A stretch of 19,681 nt of DNA, taken from an uncultured Desulfobacterales bacterium (GTDB lineage Bacteria; Desulfobacterota; Desulfobacteria; Desulfobacterales; UBA11574). Below the pieces are notes generated by a model that ran no database searches, was not told the DNA's origin, and worked only from the letters and a program-made list of their open reading frames with translations. Shown in pieces: positions 1 through 8,231 of the stretch (positions within the stretch are counted from its first letter, which is position 1; each line of letters opens with the position of its first letter). Location: positions 1 through 19,681 of the forward strand of contig CALANC010000103.1 of assembly GCA_937925895.1 (NCBI GenBank), written 5' to 3'. The position numbers and the translations under genes were made by a program.

Positions 1-304
1 ATATCGCTATTTATTCGGTTATCGTACATAATTTTATCTTTAGGCTAAATTAGCAATTAAAAAGCAGATTATTATTAATTTAAACATTTCAATAATAATT
101 TAATGATTTCTCATTTTCGATTGATTTTTTTTTGTTTTTGGGTGTCTAAAGGATAGAAGGTGTGAAAAAAAAGAATCGAGTTAAAAAAGATTTTGCACCA
201 GTGGAAATGATCGTTATGTTTGAACATAATAGAAATTTAATGTGAATCAGCCAAAAACAATCTGAAGGCGACTTAAAAAGATCGACTGATTCATGGAGAA
301 AAAA
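1..304. other. AT-rich leader region, no assignable gene
   Basis: This stretch is strongly AT-rich with long A and T runs and contains no convincing gene, RNA or repeat. The only coding-like item is a 27-codon GTG-initiated frame (162-245) with an AAAGGA eight bases upstream. It is too short and featureless to call. The promoter of the lipoprotein gene that follows must lie here, but I cannot pick a -35/-10 pair with confidence. Confidence 0.5.
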
Positions 305-832
305 ATGAAGAAATATCAAATGGTTATATTGACATTGGCTTTTTCTTTTTTATTTGTATCATGCGCTCACCATCCCCATGACCGATATAATACCCAGATA
401 GGAACTGCAGTAGGTGCCGGTACGGGCGCTCTTATTGGCCAGGCGATTGGAGGTAATACTGAGAGCACCCTAATCGGATTGGCTGCAGGAACGATTATAG
501 GAGCTCTGGTCGGCAATGCGGTGGATCAAGATTATCAGGCAGCAAGAGATGCAGCTCAGTATGGCAAGCCTGTAATTTATTATGATAAAAGCGGACATGC
601 TGTTGAAGCCATTCCTGAGGAAACCGATGACCCCAATTGCCATAAAGTGCGGAAGCGGATTTGGGAGAAAGGAACGCTGGTAAAGGAAACGGTCGAAGAA
701 GTCTGTGGTCCTCCGACTCCAGTGGTCCAATATTACCATCCACCACCACCACCTGGTTATTACCGGTATCCTCCTTACCATTACCATCCTGGAAGGCATC
801 ACCATCGCCATCGTGGCTGGCATCACTGGTAA
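305..832 (+). CDS. Glycine-zipper lipoprotein with His/Tyr/Pro-rich tail
   Basis: Predicted envelope lipoprotein of 175 residues. The N-terminus is a signal peptide ending in lipobox FVSC, with the lipidated cysteine at residue 20. Residues about 33-72 form two glycine-zipper segments (GTAVGAGTGALIG and IGLAAGTIIGALVG), which in YMGG/17-kDa-antigen-like proteins are thought to insert in or pack against a membrane. A middle domain has two cysteines flanking a K/R/E-rich strand pair (NCHKVRKRIWEKG to KETVEEVCG), recalling related outer-membrane antigen families. The last 36 or so residues are extremely rich in His, Tyr and Pro (nine His), which suggests metal or surface binding but does not prove it. 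An ATG at 293 is in frame, but the one at 305 has GGAG six bases upstream, so I prefer 305. The gene stands alone; its exact role is unknown. Confidence 0.8.
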   Translation: MKKYQMVILTLAFSFLFVSCAHHPHDRYNTQIGTAVGAGTGALIGQAIGGNTESTLIGLAAGTIIGALVGNAVDQDYQAARDAAQYGKPVIYYDKSGHAVEAIPEETDDPNCHKVRKRIWEKGTLVKETVEEVCGPPTPVVQYYHPPPPPGYYRYPPYHYHPGRHHHRHRGWHHW

Positions 833-872
833 AAATGGGGACATTTAACTTGATTTTTTATTTTCATATCGT

Positions 873-944
873 CGAGAGTTAGAGTTGGGGAGACAAGAAA
901 ACTCTCCCAAAAGATTCGCTCGCATCCCCAACATCTAACTCTCG
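873..944. repeat. Long imperfect palindrome with a competing inner hairpin
   Basis: Arms 873-891 and 925-944 pair over 19 bp with a single bulged A (933), leaving a 33-base loop. A second hairpin inside it (885-893 with 903-910, one bulged G) uses the same 5' arm, so the two folds exclude each other. It lies between two lipoprotein genes and no T-run follows either fold, so it is not an ordinary intrinsic terminator. It could be a small mobile repeat, a transcribed regulatory structure or a protein-binding palindrome. Confidence 0.7.
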
Positions 945-1107
945 AAAGGTACCGGATATATGTAATCGAGATAAATCGGTTTCAATTTGTGCTCTTGGTA
1001 AGCCGAATATGTAATCAACCACATCACTCGAATTTATCTTTCCGGCTTGTATACGCTCCATTCGGTTGATATTTAAAACCTATGCTAAATTTCGAAAAGG
1101 TTTTAGG

Positions 1108-1719
1108 ATGATAACCAACCATAAACGACTTACCTCTTTTACGCTTTTTATCATGATTCTTTTATTCCTAAGCAGTTGGATTGGCTGCACTTTGGACCAA
1201 AGTAAGCCGACACCGCCGTGTTTTGAATCTACAATTGAAGGACTCGAACCAGGCCTTGCTGTTCGGTATTTTAAAGGTTACTTCAGGCATGTAATGGAAA
1301 TGCCCCATGGCATAGCTGCACAGATGTCGGGCTGGCAAGGAAATCCTATCCTCATACTGAACCACAGGTTCGGAAAAGGCGAAGTTTTTGACAGTGGCTC
1401 GAGCCAGGGCGTAGGCATGAAGATGACCGGATTGATCTACTTCTCCAGCCCTGGACTTTACGTTTTTAAAGCCAAATCCAACGACGGTGTTAGAATAACC
1501 ATCAATGACGAAGTGATTGTCAGTGATGAAGAATTTCATTCCGATCGCTATTCGCAACCAGGGACGGTCGAAGTCAAGAAGTCATGCTTGTATCCGATAG
1601 CCGTTTCATACTTCCAACGTAAAGGCACGGCAATGCTTGAACTCTACTGGAAAACACCCGATGCGAACACGTTTTCCATTGTTCCGGCCGGGGCCTATGC
1701 GCATATACGAGGCCTTTGA
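1108..1719 (+). CDS. PA14-domain putative lipoprotein
   Basis: Predicted exported protein of 203 residues. A hydrophobic N-terminal segment (residues 8-26) ends in WIGC, with Cys27 as a plausible lipidation site, although W at -3 is not a typical lipobox residue. Residues about 49-190 match the PA14 fold: an opening GLAVRYF, a central GLIYFSSPGLYVF strand pair, the family hallmark SNDGVRITIND (124-134), and a closing AMLELYWKTP. PA14 domains are beta-barrel modules that often bind carbohydrates and appear in adhesins, glycosidases and toxins. Here the domain stands alone without a catalytic partner, so a binding or anchoring role is the best guess. A TTG at 1066 would extend the protein, but the ATG at 1108 has AAAGG seven bases upstream and places the signal peptide at the N-terminus. 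Confidence 0.8.
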   Translation: MITNHKRLTSFTLFIMILLFLSSWIGCTLDQSKPTPPCFESTIEGLEPGLAVRYFKGYFRHVMEMPHGIAAQMSGWQGNPILILNHRFGKGEVFDSGSSQGVGMKMTGLIYFSSPGLYVFKAKSNDGVRITINDEVIVSDEEFHSDRYSQPGTVEVKKSCLYPIAVSYFQRKGTAMLELYWKTPDANTFSIVPAGAYAHIRGL

Positions 1720-2065
1720 AAAACCCCCTTTTTTTACCCAAACTCTTTGCCAGGCTCAAGTTTTCGCTTTTTTATAGCGAATCTCAAAATAACCTTGCGT
1801 TTACCCATAAAAGCAATTCAATCGAAACATATTTTTTAGAATTGCTACAACAAAATTTAACTTAACCTATAAGACCGACAATGAAGTTATCTGCACTTGT
1901 TACCGTTTCGAAAACGAAATTCCATGTATCTGCAGAGTATCTTGAATCGAAAATCTATGAACTTTCCTTTAATTTCTTGGGTCATTTTCATGCCTTCAAT
2001 GCTTGACATATACATTGTGGTGGTAATTCGTAACCATAAGGTTAACTTTTTTTGATAGGTGAAAT
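1720..2065. other. Intergenic region, possible promoter of the downstream lipoprotein gene
   Basis: No gene is visible. A TTGACA (2003-2008) is followed 15 bases later by TAATTC (2024-2029), a possible but short-spaced promoter for the lipoprotein gene starting at 2066. Just downstream is a small palindrome, TAACC-ATAA-GGTTA (2031-2044), in an operator-like position. A weaker inverted repeat AGCAATTC/GAATTGCT (1812-1819/1839-1846) has a 19-base loop. None of these is strong enough for a firm functional call. Confidence 0.3.
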
Positions 2066-2374
2066 ATGAATGTTTTGAAATTAGCTCTTCCCCTCCTTAT
2101 AATTTTATTTTTAGTTTCCTGTGCAACCTCTCAATCTTCTCCACTCGAATCTGACCACCTAAAAGGTTATAATGCAGCTGAGGAGTATGCCAAGAAAGAT
2201 GCCATGAAGCACATTTGCTTTAAATACCCAAAATTGGGATATGTTAACTCGAAAACAAAGGAATACACCAAGCTTTTACAAAATCAAGGTAGATCGGAAA
2301 CTTTTATCAAGGGTTTTTACTTTGGATACGACAACTACTACCGTGAATTCCTCGATTTGTATTGTGGGTCATAA
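2066..2374 (+). CDS. Small lipoprotein of unknown function
   Basis: A 102-residue protein with a textbook lipoprotein signal: Lys5, a hydrophobic run from residue 6, and lipobox LVSC with Cys19. The mature part is about 83 residues, hydrophilic and probably mostly helical, with two further cysteines (in HICFKYP and near the C-terminus in LYCGS) that could form a disulfide in the periplasm. The tail is aromatic-rich (FYFGYDNYYREF). I recognise no family. The ATG has AGGTGA just upstream (2057-2062). The gene is isolated, with 346 bp of non-coding DNA before it and about 140 bp before the next terminator. Confidence 0.65.
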   Translation: MNVLKLALPLLIILFLVSCATSQSSPLESDHLKGYNAAEEYAKKDAMKHICFKYPKLGYVNSKTKEYTKLLQNQGRSETFIKGFYFGYDNYYREFLDLYCGS

Positions 2375-2514
2375 TCCCTTTCTTGCCGGTGATTTTTATT
2401 AACGATTTATTCTCACTCTATACTCATACTTTGGTATTCTTAGAAAAATTACAGCAAGCGAGTGGGTCTGTTATATACAGTTTGAGCTGTATTTTCCATA
2501 GGGACATAAATTTA

Positions 2515-2541
2515 CAGGGTCAGAAATGACCCTGTTTTTTT
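2515..2541 (+). terminator. Intrinsic terminator with GAAA tetraloop
   Basis: A perfect 8-bp stem (CAGGGTCA/TGACCCTG, 2515-2522 and 2527-2534) closes on a GAAA tetraloop and is followed by seven T (2535-2541). It can end transcription from the lipoprotein gene at 2066-2374. It sits right where integrase homology begins to fail, so it may also have arrived with the rearrangement that removed the 5' half of that gene. Confidence 0.75.
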
Positions 2542-2550
2542 AGTACTGAT

Positions 2551-3322
2551 GCATCAACCAACCATGAAATGTCATGCCGGCATCATATCTTTTCGAAAGC
2601 GGTTGAGTGGAAGATGATGGAGCAAAGCCCGTTTGACAAGGGCAAGTCTCTTATCCTAAAGGAAAATAACAAACGGATGCGCTTTCTTAGGGAAGAGGAA
2701 ATCAGCAAACTTTTAGAGAACTCTCCGCCGTATTTGCATAAGATTGTTATGTGTGCCTTAAACACGGGTATGAGAACCGGCGAAGTGCTGAGCCTGAAGT
2801 GGTCTCAAATCAGAGACGGGTTTAAATACCTTAGAAAAACCAAGACAAGGGAGCCTCGACAAATACCTATTAATGAAACCCTAGAGGATATGTTCAAGCA
2901 AATTAAAAGCGAGCAAAATCCAAAAGGCAATAGCGTAATAAGTCTTGACAAAAAACCTCTAAAGACTAAAAAGCTAAATTCAAAATAGGTGTTTACATAT
3001 AAGGGTGAACCTGTCAAAGAGGTTAAGAAGTCTTTTAAAACAGGCTTAAAGGACTCAAGAATACAAGATTTTAGGTTTCACGATCTGAGGCATACGTTTG
3101 CAAGCCAGGTGATTATGAGAGGCGGCACACTGAAGGATGTTCAAGAGCTTTTGGGGCATAAGACCATGACCATGACACTTAGGCATGCTCACTTGACCCA
3201 AGGAGCATAAAAGAAAAGCGGTCAACCTCTTAAATGGGTTGACCGCTAACGTGAAGGGTAAAAACCCCACGTGTCACAAAACTGTCACATTTCCCGTCCA
3301 AGAAAAAAGTGCCAGCGTGTAA
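2551..3322 (+). pseudogene. Decayed tyrosine recombinase (phage-type integrase)
   Basis: This is the C-terminal part of a phage/ICE-type site-specific recombinase. Recognisable residues are the first catalytic Arg in TGMRTGEVLSLKW (codon 2773-2775), a KTK/EPRQIPI strand with the usual Lys, and FHDLRHTFAS (3076-3105, His-x-x-Arg). It cannot work. The N-terminal arm-binding and most of the core-binding domain are missing, and an upstream stop (2527-2529) precedes the homology. An in-frame TAG at 2986-2988 splits the catalytic domain, and reading resumes in the same frame at VFTYKGEPV. The catalytic tyrosine expected in LRYAHL is His (CAT, 3184-3186). One extra base near 3202 shifts the frame; restoring it gives EHKRKAVNLLNGLT and a natural end at 3322. 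The remnant points at the 3' end of tRNA-Pro, the usual position of an integrase in an element inserted at a tRNA gene. Confidence 0.85.
3209..3246 (-). terminator. Intrinsic terminator downstream of tRNA-Pro
   Basis: Read on the - strand, a perfect 10-bp stem (GCGGTCAACC/GGTTGACCGC, + strand 3218-3227 and 3237-3246) with a 9-base loop is followed by TTTTCTTTT. It lies 90 bases past the tRNA 3' end and is the natural stop for its transcript. The same bases encode the out-of-frame C-terminus of the integrase remnant on the + strand. Confidence 0.65.
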
Positions 3323-3336
3323 CCTATTGATTTTCC

Positions 3337-3413
<77 letters not shown>

Positions 3414-3422
3414 ATAAAAAAA

Positions 3423-3455
3423 ATTATGGCTAACACCTTAAGTCTGTAATGTCAA
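3423..3455 (-). promoter_or_regulatory. Candidate promoter for tRNA-Pro
   Basis: On the - strand a perfect TTGACA (+ strand 3450-3455) lies upstream of the tRNA. A TAGCCA follows at 17 bases, and a better CATAAT at 21 bases (3423-3428) that would start transcription almost at the tRNA 5' end. The -35 is good; the -10 choice is uncertain. Confidence 0.4.
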
Positions 3456-3489
3456 GATTTTATATTATGGGGAAAACTGAACTCTTCGT

Positions 3490-4452
3490 ATGAGAACCAA
3501 AGAAAAATCGCTTAGAAGGCCAGGGAAGCTATTGAGGGGCGATGCGATCGGGATCGTTGCTCCGGCCGGCCCTTTTAATGTTAAGAGATTCAATCGGGGG
3601 ATTGAGGTTCTGAAGTCCATGGGTTTTTTCCCCTTGATTAGCGAAGATCTTTTTTTAAAAAAGGGATATCTCGCCGGAACCGATAGGCATCGGGCCGAAA
3701 TGGTGAATAGGCTGTTTGCTGAACCGAACATCAAGGCAATTTTTTCCGCTAAAGGCGGTTTTGGGACGATGAGGATACTTTCATTGCTGGATTTTAATTC
3801 GATTCGGGGAAATCCTAAAATTTTTGTTGGATTCAGCGATATAACGGCGCTATTATCGGTGTTAAACAATTCCTGTGGCATGGTTACGTTCCATGGCCCT
3901 GTGGTCACCACACTTGCGGATGCGACGGATGAGACAAAAACAAGTTTGTTTCGATCTCTTACATCCGACATGAAGATTGAAATAAAACCACGGAAAGGCG
4001 TTACAATAAACCCTGGAAAGACTTCAGGCCCCTTAGAAGGTGGCAACCTTACCACTTTATGCCATCTCACCGGAACGCCATATACCCCTAATTTTAAAGG
4101 AAAAATTTTACTTATTGAAGATAAAGGCGAGGCACTTTATCGGATAGATAGAATGTTAACCCAGATGATACTTTCCGGTTGTTTTGAAGGGCTTGGTGGT
4201 ATTGTCATCGGTTCTTTTGAAGACTGCGGAGACGTCGATAGCGTATACCGGTTAATAGAGGAAATGTTCAAGGACTTTAACATTCCCGTACTTGCCGGTT
4301 TTGAAGTGGGGCACAGCAAAACAAATATTACCATTCCCATGGGGATCAGGGCAGAACTTGATGCTGACCGACAACGAGTAACTTTTCACGAAACCCCAAC
4401 GCTGGATAAGCAATCACCCAAGTTTCGCATTTCGAAAAAAGAATTTCCTTGA
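3490..4452 (+). CDS. LD-carboxypeptidase (peptidase family S66)
   Basis: This enzyme of 320 residues removes the terminal D-Ala from the L,D-bond of murein tetrapeptides, a step in peptidoglycan recycling. Family features run in order: N-terminal GIVAPAGPF (21-29), the nucleophile serine in GFSDITALL (Ser116), the LEGGNLTTL loop (182-190) followed by LTGTPY, the catalytic glutamate in ILLIEDKGEALYRIDRML (Glu210), and the histidine in GHSKTNITIP (His275). Together these give the Ser-Glu-His triad of LdcA-type S66 enzymes. Length is normal for the family (about 300-350). There is no signal peptide, so it should be cytoplasmic, as for LdcA. The start has no clear Shine-Dalgarno, but the domain begins soon after, and the next Met (residue 44) would cut into it. 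A serine hydrolase follows 40 bases downstream. Confidence 0.9.
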   Translation: MRTKEKSLRRPGKLLRGDAIGIVAPAGPFNVKRFNRGIEVLKSMGFFPLISEDLFLKKGYLAGTDRHRAEMVNRLFAEPNIKAIFSAKGGFGTMRILSLLDFNSIRGNPKIFVGFSDITALLSVLNNSCGMVTFHGPVVTTLADATDETKTSLFRSLTSDMKIEIKPRKGVTINPGKTSGPLEGGNLTTLCHLTGTPYTPNFKGKILLIEDKGEALYRIDRMLTQMILSGCFEGLGGIVIGSFEDCGDVDSVYRLIEEMFKDFNIPVLAGFEVGHSKTNITIPMGIRAELDADRQRVTFHETPTLDKQSPKFRISKKEFP

Positions 4453-4492
4453 TTTAATTTCCTAAAACTATCCGATAAAATACAGTAAACAT

Positions 4493-5557
4493 ATGGAACA
4501 AGTTGACCGGCTAATGCGCCAAGCAATATCAGACGATGTTTTCCCCGGTGGAGTTCTTTTGGTATCGAAAGGCGAGGCAGTAATGTTTTTCAAAGCCTAT
4601 GGATATGCTGATATATTCTCTGAACACGTTATGGCGGTTGAGACGATATTTGATCTGGCATCCCTAACAAAACCACTGGCAACAACACTGGCGGTTATGA
4701 AACTTGTTTCACAAAATAAGCTGAGTTTAAATCAGCAGATAGGATCGATTTTAGAGCCGTTGACCCGTGATATCAAAGGGAAGATATGTATAGAACATTT
4801 ACTCTGTCATAATTCAGGACTTCCTGATTATCGTCCTTATTATAAAATGTTGCGCGGACTTCCTGAAAATCAGAGAAAAGATGCCTTAAGAAGAAGCCTT
4901 GCAGAAGAAAACCTGGTAAATTCCGTCGGGAAAAAGGTATTGTACAGCGATTTGGGGTTTATGATCCTATGTTGGGTAATCGAACAAATATCCGGAATCC
5001 GTTTAGACCGCTTTGTTAGGGAAGAGATTTACAATCCTTTGGGTCTTGAAGATCTATTTTTCGTGGATCTTACTTCAAAACCCCGCGAAGTCCAGTTTGC
5101 CTCTACCGAGTTTTGTCCGTGGAGAAAAATTCTTTTAAACGGCTTGGTCCATGACGACAATGCGTATGTGGTGGGAGGTGTCGACGGACACGCAGGACTC
5201 TTTGGAACAGCCCATGATATTTTTTGCCTTTTATTTTTTCTGCTATCAGTTTTCCACGGTGAAACTGCAGGCGACCTGTTTGAAAAAGAGGTCGTAAAAC
5301 AGTTTATTAAAAAAGAAGGCCGTAGACATAGAGTACTCGGGTTTGACACCCCCTCATTGAATGACTCCAGCTGTGGAAGATATTTTTCCAAGGAAAGTGT
5401 CGGTCATCTGGGATTCACAGGAACATCCTTTTGGATGGATCTTGCGAGTAACATGATCGTCATTCTTTTGACCAATCGCGTACATCCGTCGCGAAAAAAT
5501 AATAAAATAAAAGCCTTCAGACCGATATTGCATGATGCCATAATGGAAAGTGTCTGA
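4493..5557 (+). CDS. Beta-lactamase-fold serine hydrolase (class C/EstB-like)
   Basis: A 354-residue member of the serine beta-lactamase/penicillin-binding fold superfamily. Three active-site motifs are visible: SLTK (Ser57-Lys60) in FDLASLTKPLA, the Tyr motif YSD (Tyr151), and HLGFTG (305-310) in place of KTG. There is a conserved EHLLCHNSGLPDY stretch around 101-113. This set fits esterase, D-aminopeptidase or class C-like hydrolases rather than a dedicated antibiotic-destroying enzyme. No signal peptide or membrane segment starts the protein, so it looks cytoplasmic, unusual for a true beta-lactamase. Its place 40 bases after the LD-carboxypeptidase suggests a shared transcript and a role in handling murein peptides or D-amino-acid compounds; this is inference. 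The substrate cannot be read from the sequence. Confidence 0.82.
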   Translation: MEQVDRLMRQAISDDVFPGGVLLVSKGEAVMFFKAYGYADIFSEHVMAVETIFDLASLTKPLATTLAVMKLVSQNKLSLNQQIGSILEPLTRDIKGKICIEHLLCHNSGLPDYRPYYKMLRGLPENQRKDALRRSLAEENLVNSVGKKVLYSDLGFMILCWVIEQISGIRLDRFVREEIYNPLGLEDLFFVDLTSKPREVQFASTEFCPWRKILLNGLVHDDNAYVVGGVDGHAGLFGTAHDIFCLLFFLLSVFHGETAGDLFEKEVVKQFIKKEGRRHRVLGFDTPSLNDSSCGRYFSKESVGHLGFTGTSFWMDLASNMIVILLTNRVHPSRKNNKIKAFRPILHDAIMESV

Positions 5558-5730
5558 TACTTATGCAAATAAAAGCGTAAATTTCAAATCCCCGGGGCTT
5601 GTTTAATAGTGTGCAAATCATTTTATTTCTCTTGTAATCAAAGAATAATTTTGATAATTATTAGTGTTTTATAAGTAACGAATTATATGCCGTTTCAGAG
5701 GTTGAAAATGCCATGAAACAAAAAAAACAA

Positions 5731-5747
5731 GCACACGTTCCGTGTGC
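5731..5747 (+). promoter_or_regulatory. GC-rich hairpin just upstream of the mreB ribosome binding site
   Basis: GCACACG-TTC-CGTGTGC forms a perfect 7-bp stem with a 3-base loop. It ends immediately before GGAGATGAGGGGA, which holds two possible Shine-Dalgarno sequences (GGAG at 5748-5751 and GAGGGG at 5754-5759) for the ATG at 5762. There is no T-run, so it is not a terminator. It may influence mreB translation or leader stability. The rest of the 204-base gap (5558-5730) is AT-rich; I see several AT-rich -10-like boxes but no well-spaced -35 partner. Confidence 0.5.
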
Positions 5748-5755
5748 GGAGATGA

Positions 5756-6802
<1,047 letters not shown>

Positions 6803-6806
6803 TTTC

Positions 6807-7622
6807 ATGTTCTCGAAAAAGATGGTGATGATAGTTGGCGTGATCGTTTTGATTGCCGTTAACATCATAGCCCTTTCTCTTTCCGGCCGCCGCGATCCCT
6901 CTTATTATGGACCAGGGGGAGTTGGCCTTTCTTTAATTGCTCCTATTCAAAAAATCGTCACGCGATCTATTGGTTTTGCAAAAGACATCTGGACCCACTA
7001 TTTTTTCCTCGTTATGGCGGCGCAGCAGAATGATATTTATAAAAAAAATTTGAGCCAAGCTAGAGAAAAGGATAATCATTATAAAGAACTTGAGCTTTCA
7101 AACACTCGCCTGCGCAATTTGTTGAACTTCCAGAAAACAATGACCAAACAAGTCCTGGCTGCTGAAGTCATCGGCAAGGATCCTTCCCCTTGGTTTAAAA
7201 CCGTTATTATTGATAAAGGTAGCTATGACGGCGTGGAAAACGGTATGGCTGTTGTAATTCCTGAAGGAATTGCAGGACAGGTTACGGCTGCTTCGCCCCG
7301 ATATGCAAAAGTTCTGCTAATTATCGACCATCACAGTGCGGTTGATGCATTGGTTCAAAAAACCAGAGCACGGGGTATAATAAAAGGCGGGACCGAAGGC
7401 CAATGCGTATTGAAATATGTTTTGCGTAAGCATGATGTTGCCGTCGGTGATAGAGTTGTTTCGTCAGGACTGGATGGTGTCTTTCCAAAAGGACTCGCTG
7501 TTGGCAAAGTTGCAAGTGTTGTCAGGCCAAGTTCCGGAATTTTTCAGGAAATAAGGGTGACGCCCTTTGTTGACTTTGAAACTATTGAAGAGGTGTTTGT
7601 CGTACTGAGCTCGAATAATTGA
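6807..7622 (+). CDS. mreC: Rod shape-determining protein MreC
   Basis: This elongasome scaffold of 271 residues links cytoplasmic MreB and MreD to the periplasmic penicillin-binding proteins. One transmembrane helix lies at residues about 6-25 and is followed by a coiled-coil segment (about 70-110, NDIYKKNLSQAREK through LSNTRLRNLL). The periplasmic beta domain begins at AAEVIGKDPSPWFKTVIIDKG, a typical MreC signature, and continues through GMAVVIPEGIAGQV. Length is in the family range. The gene starts four bases after mreB with no distinct Shine-Dalgarno, so translation may be coupled. Confidence 0.96.
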   Translation: MFSKKMVMIVGVIVLIAVNIIALSLSGRRDPSYYGPGGVGLSLIAPIQKIVTRSIGFAKDIWTHYFFLVMAAQQNDIYKKNLSQAREKDNHYKELELSNTRLRNLLNFQKTMTKQVLAAEVIGKDPSPWFKTVIIDKGSYDGVENGMAVVIPEGIAGQVTAASPRYAKVLLIIDHHSAVDALVQKTRARGIIKGGTEGQCVLKYVLRKHDVAVGDRVVSSGLDGVFPKGLAVGKVASVVRPSSGIFQEIRVTPFVDFETIEEVFVVLSSNN

Positions 7623-7636
7623 AAATTTAAGGATGA

Positions 7637-8164
7637 ATGATGACTTATTTTTTTCATATTTGCATCTGCTTTGCACTGGTCATCCTGCAGACGACAATTA
7701 TGCCTTATTTTTCTTTTTTGGACAAATTTTATGATCTCCTCTCACCTTTCGTCGTTTATTTGAGCCTTTTTCGATCTACGCGTGAAAGTCTGCCGGTTAT
7801 ATTATTATTTGGGTTTATTATGGACAATCTATCCGGAGGACCCTTTGGTCTATATTTAACAACTTATCTATGGCTGTTTATTGGGGTGAGGTGGGTTGTC
7901 ACCTATGTAGACATAAGAAACAGCATCCTTTTTCCATTTGTCGTCGCTGCAGGTGTGCTTATACAGAATCTGATGTTTATCGGAGCCATAATGGTGCTCA
8001 GACCGGGCTCATGGTTTTCCTCATTGGCCGTTAAAACGATTTCAACACAAGTTTTTTGGGCTATATTTACCGGGCCGATTTTTCTAATGCTTTTTAGTTA
8101 TCTCCATAAAAAATTTTTTCGCCGGATGAATGAAATGTTTTCAAAAAAAGCGAGCAATGTCTAA
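7637..8164 (+). CDS. mreD: Rod shape-determining protein MreD
   Basis: An integral membrane protein of 175 residues with about five hydrophobic helices, matching MreD in length and in its place after mreC. The LFGFIMDNLSGGPFGLYL stretch (about residues 55-72) is the conserved MreD membrane motif (a GxxxD core in related proteins). It works with MreC to regulate the RodA-PBP2 wall synthase. Two adjacent ATGs (7637 and 7640) are possible; AAGG at 7629-7632 is better spaced for the second. Confidence 0.93.
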   Translation: MMTYFFHICICFALVILQTTIMPYFSFLDKFYDLLSPFVVYLSLFRSTRESLPVILLFGFIMDNLSGGPFGLYLTTYLWLFIGVRWVVTYVDIRNSILFPFVVAAGVLIQNLMFIGAIMVLRPGSWFSSLAVKTISTQVFWAIFTGPIFLMLFSYLHKKFFRRMNEMFSKKASNV

Positions 8165-8231
8165 ATTCACATGTTTTGGATAAAATATTTCATCCATATT
8201 ACAGTTAGGATCAAAACAAAAGGCTGGAAAA

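Noticed and set aside
162-245. 27-codon GTG-initiated frame with an upstream AAAGGA
   Set aside because: Too short, Lys-rich because of local A-richness, and no recognisable motif. Chance is a sufficient explanation.
873-944. Integron attC site
   Set aside because: The arms contain GTT and AAC ends, but in the wrong order for R''/R' core sites. The pairing is too perfect, with no pattern of extrahelical bases, and there is no cassette context.
1764-1783. TTCGCT/AGCGAA hairpin after the PA14 gene as a terminator
   Set aside because: Short 6-bp stem with no T-run on either strand beyond the stem.
5590-5597. CCCCGGGG palindrome upstream of mreB
   Set aside because: Only eight bases, no flanking symmetry, and no known binding site recognised.
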